Assembly (NCBI GenBank): GCA_963838845.1
Contig: CAWISR010000003.1
Coordinates: 930,001 to 994,000, forward strand
DNA from: CAVRXQ01 sp963838845
GTDB taxonomy: Bacteria > Actinomycetota > Acidimicrobiia > Acidimicrobiales > Bog-793
Length of the DNA: 64,000 bases
Direction of reading: 5' to 3'
Part shown: one piece after another, positions 1 to 8,892 of the stretch
Position numbering within the stretch: position 1 is the stretch's first letter
Layout of the letters: each line of letters starts with the position of its first letter
The notes under the pieces: generated by a model
Told to the model about the DNA's origin: nothing
Database searches by the model: none
What the model saw: only the letters and a program-made list of their open reading frames with translations
Program-made: the position numbers and the translations under genes

Positions 1-359
1 AGCACGTGAACGTGACGGACTCCGCGGTGCGGATCACCCACCTCCCGACCGGGATCGTTGTCGCCGTACAGAACGAGCGGAGTCAGCACCAGAACCGCGC
101 GAAGGCGATGCAGATCCTCGCCGCGAAGCTCGCCGAGCGGCAACGCGAGGAACGGCGAGCCGAACTATTGGCACTGGCTGGTCCACAGACGAACATCGAG
201 TGGGGGAATCAGATCCGCTCGTACGTCCTCGCGCCGTATCAGCTCGTAAAAGACCTGCGCACCGACTATGAGACCGGGAACGTCGACGCGGTGTTGGACG
301 GGGACCTCGACGAGTTCATGTTCGCCTATTTGCGCTGGCGACGGGAGAACGAAGGCTAA
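1..359 (+). CDS. prfB: Peptide chain release factor 2, C-terminal part
   Basis: This is the C-terminal part of release factor 2, which ends translation at UGA and UAA codons; its start lies before the window. The first codons read HVNVTDSAVRITHLPTG, the stretch that directly follows the catalytic GGQ motif in RF2, so the window begins just after that motif. NERSQHQNRAKAM and the end segment IRSYVLAPYQLVKDLRT are also family signatures. The reading frame ends at TAA 357-359. Genes for ftsE and ftsX follow, the usual actinobacterial order. Positions 360-594 hold no gene and no promoter I can support. Confidence 0.95.
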   Translation, partial: HVNVTDSAVRITHLPTGIVVAVQNERSQHQNRAKAMQILAAKLAERQREERRAELLALAGPQTNIEWGNQIRSYVLAPYQLVKDLRTDYETGNVDAVLDGDLDEFMFAYLRWRRENEG

Positions 360-594
360 TAAGTTCGCATGCGACTTTCATAGGCGTTTACAGATAACAG
401 CGCCATGAATCGCGGTGCTGGTATGGTGGGCCACGATCGCTGCAAGCCGGAAGCGACTAGATGTGCGGCGTTGACGCGCCCGAAACGACGATGCTCTCTG
501 GTGACGGTGTGAAGACGGCCGATCGGAGCCGAGGGATGAGAATTCCACGGTCTTCGGAGCGGACGAAAGAGTTACGACCAAGGGTTAGTCGCCG

Positions 595-1407
595 ATGATC
601 CGTTTCGAAAACGTCACGAAGTCGTATAAATCAGAGGCTGTCGCGTTGCGGGACATCTCGCTCGACATCGACAAGGGGGAGTTCGTCTTCCTTGTCGGTC
701 CGTCGGGTTCGGGCAAGACGACCTTCCTCCGATTGCTGTTGCGTGAGGAGGTTCCCGACAGCGGAAAGATCTGGGTCGCGGGCCGAGAGATCGGCGAGCT
801 TTCGCAGTGGCGCGTCCCGTACCTGCGACGCAATCTCGGATGCGTCTTTCAAGACTTCCGCCTGCTTCCGACAAAGACGGTCTTCGAGAACGTCGCCTTC
901 GCGCTCGAAGTCATCGGACGGAGCAAGTCGGTGATTCGCTCGCAAGTGGGCACGGTGCTCGAGCTCGTCGGGCTCGGCGAGAAGGGCAAGCGCATGCCCG
1001 ACGAGCTCTCCGGCGGTGAGCAGCAGCGTGTCGCGATCGCCCGCGCGTTCGTCAACCGTCCGCTCGTGCTTCTCGCCGACGAGCCCAGCGGCAACTTGGA
1101 CCCTGCGACGAGCCAGGGGATCATGAAGCTGCTCGACCGCATCAACAAAACGGGCACGACCGTCGTGATGGCGACTCACGACGTGACGATCGTGAACTCG
1201 ATGCGCCGTCGCGTCGTCGAGCTCGAGCACGGCAGCATCGTGCGTGACCAGTCCCGCGGTGTCTACTCCGCGGTCGGCGAGATGCTGACCGGGCCGACAC
1301 AGCGCGTCCCGGCGGTTTCGGTCTTCGGTGAGACCACCTTTGACGCCGATGACGAGGAAGTCTTCGTCGCAGCGCGCGCCGGCGGCCGTTCGCGGCGCAG
1401 GAGATAA
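595..1407 (+). CDS. ftsE: Cell division ATP-binding protein FtsE
   Basis: FtsE is the ABC ATPase of the FtsEX division complex, which sits at the inner face of the membrane and drives activation of peptidoglycan hydrolases outside. Visible motifs are Walker A GPSGSGKT (residues 35-42), Q-loop CVFQDF, signature LSGGEQQR (138-145) and Walker B VLLADEP (158-164) followed by SGNLD. At 270 residues it is about 40 longer than typical FtsE (roughly 220-230); the extra part is an acidic then strongly basic tail ending GGRSRRRR. The ATG at 595 begins the conserved MIRFENVTKSY segment. ftsX follows after 3 bases, so the two are cotranscribed. Confidence 0.95.
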   Translation: MIRFENVTKSYKSEAVALRDISLDIDKGEFVFLVGPSGSGKTTFLRLLLREEVPDSGKIWVAGREIGELSQWRVPYLRRNLGCVFQDFRLLPTKTVFENVAFALEVIGRSKSVIRSQVGTVLELVGLGEKGKRMPDELSGGEQQRVAIARAFVNRPLVLLADEPSGNLDPATSQGIMKLLDRINKTGTTVVMATHDVTIVNSMRRRVVELEHGSIVRDQSRGVYSAVGEMLTGPTQRVPAVSVFGETTFDADDEEVFVAARAGGRSRRRR

Positions 1408-1410
1408 GGC

Positions 1411-2331
1411 GTGCCGATCTCCTTCGACTACGTCACGAAAGAAACCGCGCAGAACCTGTGGCGAAACCGCGTGATGGCGCTCGCCGCCGTTCTGACCGTG
1501 GCCGTTTCACTCTCCCTCGTCGGTACGGCGCTGCTGCTGCGCCAGGCGGTCGCCCGCCAGGTCACCGAGTGGTCGAACAACGTGAGCCTTCAGGTCTTCA
1601 TGAACGCGAACGCGACGCAGTCCGAGATCGCGAGTGTGCGCCAGGAGATCCAGCAGAACCCACAGATCACGAGTTTCAGCTACCTCAACCACCAGCAGTC
1701 CTACGACCGGGCGAAGAAGATCCTCTCTTCGACGCCGACCGCGGTCGACGCGCTCACGGTGGCGACGACGCCGACCGTCTTCCTTTGTCGGCTGAAGGAC
1801 CCGTCGGTCGCGGCGACGGTCGCCGGGTACTTCAACGGCGGCAGGAAGGTGAACGGCGCCGCTTCCCCCAAGGTCTTGGGGGTCTATCGGGCGACGTTTC
1901 CCGGCCAGTCGATTCGCGTCATGCAACGTGTGGTGAGCGTGCTGCAGGACATTCTTTTGGCGATCGCGCTCGTTCTCTTGATCTCGTCCCTGGTGCTCAT
2001 CTTGAACGCGATCCGCATGGCCATCTTCGCGAGACGCCGAGAGGTGAGCGTGATGAAGCTCGTCGGCGCGACGAACTGGTTCATCCGGATCCCGTTCATG
2101 CTCGAAGGATTCGTCCAGGGCCTGCTCGGCGCGATCGTGGCGGTCTTCGTCGTCCTGCTCGCGAACGTCGGCGTTCGCTACCTCGTCGCTCACTACAAGG
2201 TGACCGTGCTCTCCTCGACGGTGCTCTCGACGCGTGACCTGCTCTTCACCGAGATCGTCGTCGTGCTGATCGGCATCGCCGTCGGCGTCGCCGGTTCGTT
2301 CGTCGCGGTCCGTCGCTTCCTCGACGTCTGA
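1411..2331 (+). CDS. ftsX: Cell division permease-like protein FtsX
   Basis: FtsX is the membrane partner of FtsE; its extracellular loop passes the ATPase signal to cell-wall hydrolases. The 306-residue protein has the family layout: a short cytoplasmic N-terminus, a first membrane segment at about residues 21-45, a large external domain of roughly 130 residues, then three membrane segments near 180-205, 225-255 and 280-300. The conserved ARRREVSVMKLVGATNWFIR segment lies between the last segments. The GTG start has a GGAG-like ribosome site overlapping the end of ftsE. smpB, which often follows in related genomes, is not here. Confidence 0.95.
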   Translation: MPISFDYVTKETAQNLWRNRVMALAAVLTVAVSLSLVGTALLLRQAVARQVTEWSNNVSLQVFMNANATQSEIASVRQEIQQNPQITSFSYLNHQQSYDRAKKILSSTPTAVDALTVATTPTVFLCRLKDPSVAATVAGYFNGGRKVNGAASPKVLGVYRATFPGQSIRVMQRVVSVLQDILLAIALVLLISSLVLILNAIRMAIFARRREVSVMKLVGATNWFIRIPFMLEGFVQGLLGAIVAVFVVLLANVGVRYLVAHYKVTVLSSTVLSTRDLLFTEIVVVLIGIAVGVAGSFVAVRRFLDV

Positions 2332-2358
2332 TCCGGACTGCGCGCCGTCGCGCGTGAA

Positions 2359-3177
2359 ATGAAGTCGCTGCGGGCGCTCGGAGATCTCGGCGCGCGCCAC
2401 GCGGCGGCGGCGGTCGTCACGCAGTCCGGACGGATCGAACTCGCCGGCGACCTCGAACATCGCTTTGCGCTCGCCTCGGTGACGAAACTCTTCGTCGCCT
2501 ACGCCGCGTTGGTCGCCTACGAGGAGCACACGCTCGCGCTGAACGATCCCGCCGGACCCCCGGGTTCGAGCGTCGCCCACCTGCTCGCCCACGCGTCGGG
2601 CCTCGCTCCCGTACCCCCGCCGAGACCGATCACCGCTCCCGGCACGCGTCGCATCTACTCGAACTCCGGTTTCGAGGTCCTTTCCGATCTGATCGCCGAT
2701 GCGTCGGGGCTCTCCATCGGCGAGTACCTGAGCGCCGGGGTGTTCGAGCCGCTCGGAATGCTCGACGCGGACCTGGAGGGCTCGCCCGCGTTCGGCGCGG
2801 TCGCCACGATCGAAGACTGTGCGGCGTTCTGCCGCGAGCTGTTGTCTCCGACGCTCATTTCTCGATCGACTCTCCATTTCGCGATCAGGGTCGCCTTCCC
2901 CGGTCTTTCCGGCGTGCTTCCCGGTTTCGGCATGCAGATCCCGAACGACTGGGGACTCGGCTTCGAGCTCCGCGACGAAAAGTCACCACATTGGACGGGA
3001 GGGTCGAATTCCCCGGCGACCTTCGGGCACTTCGGTCGATCCGGGACGTTCCTCTGGGTCGACCCGGACGCGCACGCCGCATGCGTTCTGCTCACCGATC
3101 GGGATTTCGGCGGTTGGGCGATCGAGGCCTGGCCGCGACTCTCCGACGCAATCCTCGCCGAGCTCGCGTCGGCCTAA
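2359..3177 (+). CDS. Serine beta-lactamase-like hydrolase (class C/PBP fold)
   Basis: This is a 272-residue member of the serine beta-lactamase/DD-peptidase superfamily. All three catalytic motifs are present: SVTK (residues 40-43, nucleophile Ser40), YSN (100-102) and HFGRSG near residue 227 in place of the usual KTG-type box. No signal peptide is visible, so it is probably cytoplasmic, as for many esterase or amidase members of this fold. It starts 27 bases after ftsX on the same strand, so it may be cotranscribed with ftsEX; whether it acts on peptidoglycan fragments is unknown. True beta-lactamase activity is unlikely without export. Confidence 0.8.
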   Translation: MKSLRALGDLGARHAAAAVVTQSGRIELAGDLEHRFALASVTKLFVAYAALVAYEEHTLALNDPAGPPGSSVAHLLAHASGLAPVPPPRPITAPGTRRIYSNSGFEVLSDLIADASGLSIGEYLSAGVFEPLGMLDADLEGSPAFGAVATIEDCAAFCRELLSPTLISRSTLHFAIRVAFPGLSGVLPGFGMQIPNDWGLGFELRDEKSPHWTGGSNSPATFGHFGRSGTFLWVDPDAHAACVLLTDRDFGGWAIEAWPRLSDAILAELASA

Positions 3178-3200
3178 CGGCATCGGTACAGTCGCCACCC

Positions 3201-3740
3201 ATGACGATCATCGACGAACACGGACGTCCTGAGCCGCCGATCGCGAGCGGTGAGCGCGAAACCCTCCTCGGATTCCTCGATTACCAGCGGGCGACCTTCG
3301 GCTGGAAATGCGGTGGACTCGACGCCGACGGCCTTTCAGCGACGATCGGTGCGTCGACCATGACGCTCGGGGGGATGCTGAAACACATGGCACTCGTTGA
3401 GGACGGGTGGTTCTGCCAAAAGCTGTTGGATCGCGCCCCATCACCGCCGTGGGACACGTCGGCACTCGACGCGGATCCCGACTGGGAATGGCATTCGGCG
3501 GGAAGGGACAGCCTCGACCAGCTGTTCGCGTGGTGGCAGGGAGCGCTGGAGCGCTCGCGTGCAGCGGTATCGGAGGTCCTTTCAGACGGTGGCCTCGACA
3601 CGCTCGCCCGGCGTTCGTGGCCCGACGGTCGCTCGCCGAGCTTGCGATGGATCGTTTGTCACATGATCGAGGAGTACGCGCGCCACAACGGCCACGCCGA
3701 CCTGATCCGAGAATCGGTGGACGGGCTCACCGGGGAGTGA
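3201..3740 (+). CDS. DinB/DUF664 family protein (mycothiol-dependent transferase type)
   Basis: This is a four-helix DinB-fold protein of 179 residues. The open frame runs further upstream, but the ATG at 3201 gives the natural family start. Histidines that would hold the metal are seen in LKHMALVEDGW and in the C-terminal signature CHMIEEYARHNGHADLIRE, which is typical of DUF664. Family members are metal-dependent thiol S-transferases using mycothiol or bacillithiol; the Mca and MscR genes elsewhere in the window support mycothiol as the thiol here. The acceptor substrate cannot be told from sequence. Confidence 0.8.
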   Translation: MTIIDEHGRPEPPIASGERETLLGFLDYQRATFGWKCGGLDADGLSATIGASTMTLGGMLKHMALVEDGWFCQKLLDRAPSPPWDTSALDADPDWEWHSAGRDSLDQLFAWWQGALERSRAAVSEVLSDGGLDTLARRSWPDGRSPSLRWIVCHMIEEYARHNGHADLIRESVDGLTGE

Positions 3741-3837
3741 TTTGCGACGAGAGACCAGAGCTGAATCGGGCGTCCAATGAACTGGGCCGCTGATCCCCCT
3801 CCGATGACGGGAGTCGCGCTCGAGAGAGTGACCCGAA

Positions 3838-4728
3838 ATGAGTCCGAAGTCTGCTCGCCATGTGGTGAGTTGGCGTAAGACGGTGGAGGGCGATTACGTC
3901 CGCCAAGCCGCGCTCGGAGCGCGGCTGCTCGTATCCGGCAACCTCGGCACAGCTCTTCAGAACCGGCGTCGTATGCGCAAGGGCTCGGTGAGGGTCATGC
4001 ATCGCCGTCCCCTGCCAGGGTTTTGGTCGGAGTGGTCGCCGCGCAGAATCAACGCGCTTGCCAAAGGCTTGCGCGCGACCCGTTACTTGGAAATCGGAAT
4101 CCAATTTGGGTACACGGTCGAGAACGTCCGGGTCCGCGAGCGGGTCGGAGTGGATCCTGCGCCGAGGTTCGACTTGAAGAGGCTGCCGAGAGGTTTCTCG
4201 TTCTTCACCGGCGAATCAGACGCGTACTTCGCCTCTCTCGCGCGCGGAGTGACCTTCGATCTCGCCTTCCTCGACGGCCTGCATACCTTCGGGCAGACGA
4301 GGACCGATCTCTTCAACGCGCTCGGCCACATCCCGAGCGGAGTGATCCTCATCGACGACACCGTTCCGAGTGACGCGATCGCGGCGTTGCCGAGCCTCGA
4401 GGAGTCCCTCGATTGCCGACGGTCCGTCGGATCCGACGCCGTGGTTTGGATGGGCGACGTGTGGAAACTCGTCGTGTACATCGATCGGTGTCTCCCGCTG
4501 CTCGATTTCCACACCATCGTGGGGAGCGGGAACCCACAGACCTTGGTCTGGCGCCGGCGTCTAGGCGACGTGATCTCCGATCCCGGAGGCGACGAGCAGG
4601 CTGCGATCGCGTCGCTCAGCTACGAGGAGTTCTTCAAGAATGGCGTCCCCGATCAGTTCAGGCCCTGCACCGAGGCCGAAGCGCTTCGAGCGTGCCTGGC
4701 CGCGGTAACGCCGCACCGCATCCGCTGA
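3838..4728 (+). CDS. Class I SAM-dependent methyltransferase (Methyltransf_24 type)
   Basis: This 296-residue protein has a Rossmann methyltransferase core. The SAM-binding segment is YLEIGIQFGYTVENV (about residues 82-96), the acidic motif and helix are DLAFLDGLHTFGQTRTDL, and the motif before strand 5 is GVILIDDTVPSD. This arrangement is typical of methyltransferases acting on sugars or glycan ends, often found beside nucleotide-sugar genes. The next gene is a nucleotidyltransferase on the same strand, about 100 bases downstream. The target molecule is not identifiable, and the N-terminal 80 residues are basic and unassigned. Confidence 0.7.
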   Translation: MSPKSARHVVSWRKTVEGDYVRQAALGARLLVSGNLGTALQNRRRMRKGSVRVMHRRPLPGFWSEWSPRRINALAKGLRATRYLEIGIQFGYTVENVRVRERVGVDPAPRFDLKRLPRGFSFFTGESDAYFASLARGVTFDLAFLDGLHTFGQTRTDLFNALGHIPSGVILIDDTVPSDAIAALPSLEESLDCRRSVGSDAVVWMGDVWKLVVYIDRCLPLLDFHTIVGSGNPQTLVWRRRLGDVISDPGGDEQAAIASLSYEEFFKNGVPDQFRPCTEAEALRACLAAVTPHRIR

Positions 4729-4827
4729 GCAGCTGGGGGAGACTCGGGCACGAGGCGCCGACGCGCACGGGACCGCTCCGGCCGCACCATTACGCTCGTG
4801 CGCCGAACGGTGGGCAAAGGGGTTGTC

Positions 4828-5571
4828 GTGAAGGGTGTGCTTCTTGCGGGCGGGACGGGCAGTCGGCTTTCGCCGCTCACCCAGATCACGAACAAGCACC
4901 TGTTGCCGGTCTACGACCGCCCGATGATCTCCTATGCCGTCGAGGCGCTGGTGAAAGCCGGCATCGACGAGATCATGGTGGTGACCGGCGGCACCCACGC
5001 CGGTGAGTTCCTCCGCCTGCTGTCGAACGGCGAGGACTTTGGGGTGCGCCGCCTCACCTACGCCTACCAGGACAAGCCGGGAGGCATCGCGCAGGCACTG
5101 GGCCTCGCCGAGCGTTTCGTCGGCGAAGACCGCGTGCTCGTGATGCTCGCCGACAACGTCTTCGGACGCACGATCCGGCCGATCGTCGAGCGCTTCGCGG
5201 ATCAGGACAAGGGGGCGCGGATCCTGCTCGCCCGCGTCGCGGAGCCCGAACACCTGCGTCATCTCGGTGTCCCCGAGCTCGATGAATCCGGCAAAGTCGT
5301 CCGCATCGTCGAAAAGCCGGAGAACCCGCCGAGTGCGTTCTGCGTGACCGGGGTCTACTGCTACGAGCCGTCGGTCTTCAGCGTCGTCGCGAACCTCGAG
5401 CCGTCGGCGCGCGGTGAGCTCGAGATCACCGATGTGAACAATCACTTCGTCGATCTGGGCCAGATGTCGTACGACGTGTGCGAAGGGTTCTGGGGCGATG
5501 CAGGAGAGTCGATCGACGCGTACTACGCCGTCGTCGACCAGGTGCGTCGCAATGGCGCGAACCTCGACTGA
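4828..5571 (+). CDS. Glucose-1-phosphate thymidylyltransferase-like nucleotidyltransferase
   Basis: The enzyme would couple a hexose 1-phosphate to a nucleoside triphosphate, making an activated sugar (RmlA reaction) for surface glycans. It has the N-terminal signature GVLLAGGTGSRLSPLT, the following NKHLLPVYDRPMI segment, and the later blocks FCVTGVYCYEP and GELEITDVNNHF. At 247 residues it is shorter than classical RmlA (about 290), as in the short archaeal and actinobacterial form. The start was set at GTG 4828 because an AAAGGGG ribosome site lies 6 bases upstream; the frame is open to an earlier GTG at 4798. Confidence 0.85.
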   Translation: MKGVLLAGGTGSRLSPLTQITNKHLLPVYDRPMISYAVEALVKAGIDEIMVVTGGTHAGEFLRLLSNGEDFGVRRLTYAYQDKPGGIAQALGLAERFVGEDRVLVMLADNVFGRTIRPIVERFADQDKGARILLARVAEPEHLRHLGVPELDESGKVVRIVEKPENPPSAFCVTGVYCYEPSVFSVVANLEPSARGELEITDVNNHFVDLGQMSYDVCEGFWGDAGESIDAYYAVVDQVRRNGANLD

Positions 5572-5616
5572 ATCCCGCCCGGACGTCGGCTCGCCGCGCC
5601 GTCCTGAAACCGAGAC

Positions 5617-7122
5617 TCAGAACGGCAAGCCACCTCCTAATCGACCCCCCTGAGATGGATTCGTCGTGGATCCCAGTAAAGACCGCGTCAGCTGATTCGT
5701 TCCATCCAGCAGCTCCTCGAGAGCGGATTGCAGCTGCGTCGCCGTAACCACGAGTGGTCCGTTGCTTGAGGCTTCGCTCTGTGCAGCGACCATCGCCGCG
5801 CGCCGCAAGAGCTCTTTAAGAAATGAAGCCGTGACGCCTTGAGTGCGTTCGAGGACGGGGGAGTAGTCGGCGATCTCGAGTTGCAGATTCCCTCGATACA
5901 ACTCGATCAAGGCTCGTCGGGCATCCGCGTCAGGTATCGGTATCTCAACCGCTTGATCAACCCGCCCCGGCCGTGCAGCCAACGCCGGCTCAAGAAGATC
6001 GACCCGATTCGTCGTCAACAAGAAAGCGACATCGACGTCCTCGCCGAGTCCATCCATCTCGTTCAGAAGCTGGAAAAGGAAGGGGTGTTGCCCGGGATGA
6101 ATTCCGCGCTGCTCGGCGATGAGATCGACGTCTTCGATGATCACAGCGGCCGGTTGGAGAGTCCGAGCGATCGAGCACGCCTGCGCGATGGCGGCGAGTG
6201 CATTTCCGGACAGGATGACGACGGTCACATCTTCGAGTTGTCCGAGCAAGTACCGAATCGTGTGCGTCTTTCCCGTTCCAGGCGCGCCGTGCAGCAACAC
6301 ACCGCGCTTTAGGTGTTGGCCCGAGGCTCGGAGCCGTTCGCGCTGCCGGGCGATCCCGACGACCTGGCGTTCGATGAGTTCGAGCACGCCTTTCGGCAAG
6401 ATGAGCTGCGAGCGAACGAGGTTTGGCCTTGGCACGAATTTCAACTCAGCGCTGCGCGGCCCGAACATCTCGACGCCGAACGAGAGCACCTGGCCCCGGA
6501 AGACGTTGTGCTCGAGGGTGAGTTCCCCGATTTCCCGGAGCACTCGATCAGCGCGGTCGGGACGTTGGGCGAGCACCTCGAGGCGAACCATCGGCCCCGC
6601 CGGTCCATGGGCTTCGGCCTCGCGGAGCAAGACCGCGATACGGCCGCCCGGTTCGTTCACGAGATAGAGCGCGCAGCGGGCGCAGTCGTGAACCTGACCG
6701 TCTGGTCCCGTCGCCTGCTGAATCATCGCGACGCCGCCGACGTTCAGCCCGTGCGCGCTCGGCTGGGCCAAGTCGCCGAGGGAGAAGGTTCGGTGGTGGT
6801 ATTCGCTGATCCCCACGCGCTCGTGCGTTCTGTCGCGGCCTCTGAGCCAATGCTCGAGACCGATCTGAACGTTGACAAGCTCATAGGAGGGCCACTCCGT
6901 CCCAACGACGGGTAGATCGGTGACGATCGGTCCGAAATGGTCCGCCAGGACCGCAGCTACCGGCGTGGCCGTGTCCTTGCGCGCGCTTGCGACGACGGCA
7001 CGCAACGCCCGTCGGCCGAGTCGGACCAGGTCAGCCGCCTCTGGTCGCAACGCTGGCGAACTCGCCGTTTGCGCGGTGGATACGCGAACTGCAGAAGACC
7101 CGGTCCCCGAAACCTGCTCCAT
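5617..7122 (-). CDS. Stand-alone AAA ATPase with unassigned N-terminal domain
   Basis: This is a 501-residue protein with one AAA module in its C-terminal half: Walker A GAPGTGKT (279-286), Walker B VIIEDVD (327-333), sensor 1 TTNR (370-373) and an arginine-finger region ARPGR (383-387). It resembles CDC48, FtsH and proteasomal ATPases in the core, but the first 240 residues match no domain I recognise and there is no membrane segment or protease motif. The Walker B acid pair is ED rather than the common DE. It stands alone, convergent with the nucleotidyltransferase, so context gives no function; a remodelling ATPase is the safest call. Confidence 0.7.
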   Translation of the reverse strand: MEQVSGTGSSAVRVSTAQTASSPALRPEAADLVRLGRRALRAVVASARKDTATPVAAVLADHFGPIVTDLPVVGTEWPSYELVNVQIGLEHWLRGRDRTHERVGISEYHHRTFSLGDLAQPSAHGLNVGGVAMIQQATGPDGQVHDCARCALYLVNEPGGRIAVLLREAEAHGPAGPMVRLEVLAQRPDRADRVLREIGELTLEHNVFRGQVLSFGVEMFGPRSAELKFVPRPNLVRSQLILPKGVLELIERQVVGIARQRERLRASGQHLKRGVLLHGAPGTGKTHTIRYLLGQLEDVTVVILSGNALAAIAQACSIARTLQPAAVIIEDVDLIAEQRGIHPGQHPFLFQLLNEMDGLGEDVDVAFLLTTNRVDLLEPALAARPGRVDQAVEIPIPDADARRALIELYRGNLQLEIADYSPVLERTQGVTASFLKELLRRAAMVAAQSEASSNGPLVVTATQLQSALEELLDGTNQLTRSLLGSTTNPSQGGRLGGGLPF

Positions 7123-7266
7123 GCCGCGTGTTTAGTGGAGGCCGTCCGGGTTTGCCTTGGCGATCACGTGTGCCGTCGGCAATCGCCAAGCGCCGCCATG
7201 CCCGAACTGGCGCACCCAGTTCCAGCGCCCGGCGACGCGTCGCGATGGACCGGCCGCTCCCAACAC

Positions 7267-7605
7267 CTAGACACGACGTGTCGCAACTCGTAGCCGATTA
7301 CCCTCGGGATCCTCGAGATCACACTCTCGGCCGGCGTGGCCCTCTTCGTCTATCGCGATACCGAACTCTTCGGAAACAGCCTCAATGTCGTTGACATAGA
7401 GATGGATGAGCGTGTTCGGCCGAGCATCACGTTTGTGCTCGGAGAGATAGAGCCGAACCTTTCCTCTGGCCACGGATACGAACCATGGGAAACCGGGCTC
7501 AAGCCGGTGCTCCCACTCCGTCGAGAAGCCGAGCCGCGCGTACCACGCAACCGCGCGTCCAGCGTCCTCGATATGGAGAACGGGCACGAGCTCTTCTTCC
7601 GCCAC
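7267..7605 (-). CDS. Glyoxalase/bleomycin-resistance superfamily protein
   Basis: This is a small 112-residue vicinal-oxygen-chelate protein. The repeat pattern is seen in VLHIEDAGRAVAWYARLGF at the N-terminus and ECDLEDPEGNRLRVATRRV at the C-terminus, as in bleomycin-binding and glyoxalase-like proteins. Proteins of this size with an LRLYLSEH-type middle often bind and sequester a small molecule rather than catalyse. The start is GTG. It lies 57 bases after the flavoprotein gene upstream on the same strand, with no clear functional link. Confidence 0.75.
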   Translation of the reverse strand: MAEEELVPVLHIEDAGRAVAWYARLGFSTEWEHRLEPGFPWFVSVARGKVRLYLSEHKRDARPNTLIHLYVNDIEAVSEEFGIAIDEEGHAGRECDLEDPEGNRLRVATRRV

Positions 7606-7662
7606 GATTCGAGGGTATTCCCTCGAACGGTTCTGTGGCCACGGGATCCTGCCGGGCAGCGA

Positions 7663-8892
7663 TCACTCCGCGAAAGCACCCGGTCGCAGGAGCGCCGCCT
7701 CCTGCCAAGCCCCCGGAGAGGTGACGACCGCCCGCGGATAGTCCTCGAACAGCCAACGGGCGACGTTGCGGCGAACGAACGGCGTGGAATCGACGACGCG
7801 CAAGACCGCGTCGGCGCTCGACGCGTGAGCGAAGAGCTGTCGGCACACGCGCGCGATCGCGTGATCCTTCGCGAGTGATGTGGCGATCGCCTGCCGGTAG
7901 GCGGCGGCGACTTGAGCGTGCCCGCGTGCAATGTTGTCGGCGATCGCGAGCCCTGCGGCGATGCCGGTCTCGAGCGCTTGACCGATACCTTCGCCAGTGA
8001 ACGGGTCCGCCGCGCCCGCGGCATCGCCGACGAACAGCACACGGTGGTCGAAAGCGGACAGGGCAGCGACATCGAGTCGTGCCGGAATTGGCCAGGCGCG
8101 TGCCGGGGCTTCCAGTGACGCACTCGCCCCGGCCAGTGATCGCACGAACGCTCCGTCGAGTGTCGTGCGCCAGGCGTCGGCAAAGCGCTTGCCGGATATG
8201 CCCGCGGTCACGACGCCGATGTTGACGGCGCCGTCGGCGAGTGGGAACGACCAGCCGTAGCCCGGGAGCAGCGGGCGCTCGAACCAGACCCACATCGGCG
8301 ACGTCCGCTCGTGATCCGCTCCGTCGAGGTACGCACGCCAAGCCATCCATTCCGGACGCCGCTCGCGCGGATCGGGACCGGTAACCGCGCGGCGGACCTC
8401 CGACCAGGCGCCATCCGCAGCGACGACGAATCGGGCGCGCGCCTCGGAGCGTCCGGCGAGACGGACGCGTAGTCGCTCGCCGCCGTCTTCAACGAGGGAC
8501 TCGAACCGCGCCCCCTCGAAGGTCGTCACGCCCGCAGCACCGGCGCGTGCGACGAGCGCCGCGTCGAGTTCGAAACGACGAGCGACCGCGGCGAAGATGC
8601 CAGGGCCGCGACGGAACTGAAGAGACGTCCGGCGTCCCGACGGGGCGCGCACTGCGAGCTCGCCCACGACCCGAAACGACGGCACGAATTTCGGGTCGAC
8701 CCCGAGTTCGTCGAGTCGACGCAACGCTCCCGTCGTGAGTCCGTCTCCACAGGTCTTGTCGCGGGGGAAGTGGGCGCGGTCGCAGAGGGCGACCGAAAGT
8801 CCAGCTTCGGCGAGGGTGATCGCCGCCGCCGCACCTGAAGGGCCTGCGCCGACGACGAGCGCGTCGAAGACCCCGTCGCTGCCGGGGCTCAC
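7663..8892 (-). CDS. Geranylgeranyl-reductase-family FAD oxidoreductase
   Basis: This is a 409-residue flavoprotein. The Rossmann FAD site ALVVGAGPSGAAAAI is at the N-terminus, the redox-region block HFPRDKTCGDGLTTGALRRL follows, and the second FAD motif VLFVGDAAGAADPFTGEGIG lies near residue 285. This set is diagnostic of the geranylgeranyl reductase group, which saturates isoprenoid chains of menaquinone or lipids. The start was set at GTG 8892-8890, whose bases overlap the TGA of the upstream gene by 4, implying translational coupling; a longer open frame upstream overlaps that gene and is ignored. Confidence 0.82.
   Translation of the reverse strand: MSPGSDGVFDALVVGAGPSGAAAAITLAEAGLSVALCDRAHFPRDKTCGDGLTTGALRRLDELGVDPKFVPSFRVVGELAVRAPSGRRTSLQFRRGPGIFAAVARRFELDAALVARAGAAGVTTFEGARFESLVEDGGERLRVRLAGRSEARARFVVAADGAWSEVRRAVTGPDPRERRPEWMAWRAYLDGADHERTSPMWVWFERPLLPGYGWSFPLADGAVNIGVVTAGISGKRFADAWRTTLDGAFVRSLAGASASLEAPARAWPIPARLDVAALSAFDHRVLFVGDAAGAADPFTGEGIGQALETGIAAGLAIADNIARGHAQVAAAYRQAIATSLAKDHAIARVCRQLFAHASSADAVLRVVDSTPFVRRNVARWLFEDYPRAVVTSPGAWQEAALLRPGAFAE

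Noticed and set aside
1507..2877. 456-codon frame on the - strand opposite ftsX and the hydrolase gene
   Set aside because: Shadow frame; ftsX and the serine hydrolase carry the real motifs.
5572..5616. GGACG/CGTCC inverted repeat as a terminator between convergent genes
   Set aside because: Arms are only five bases, the loop is long and there is no T-run.
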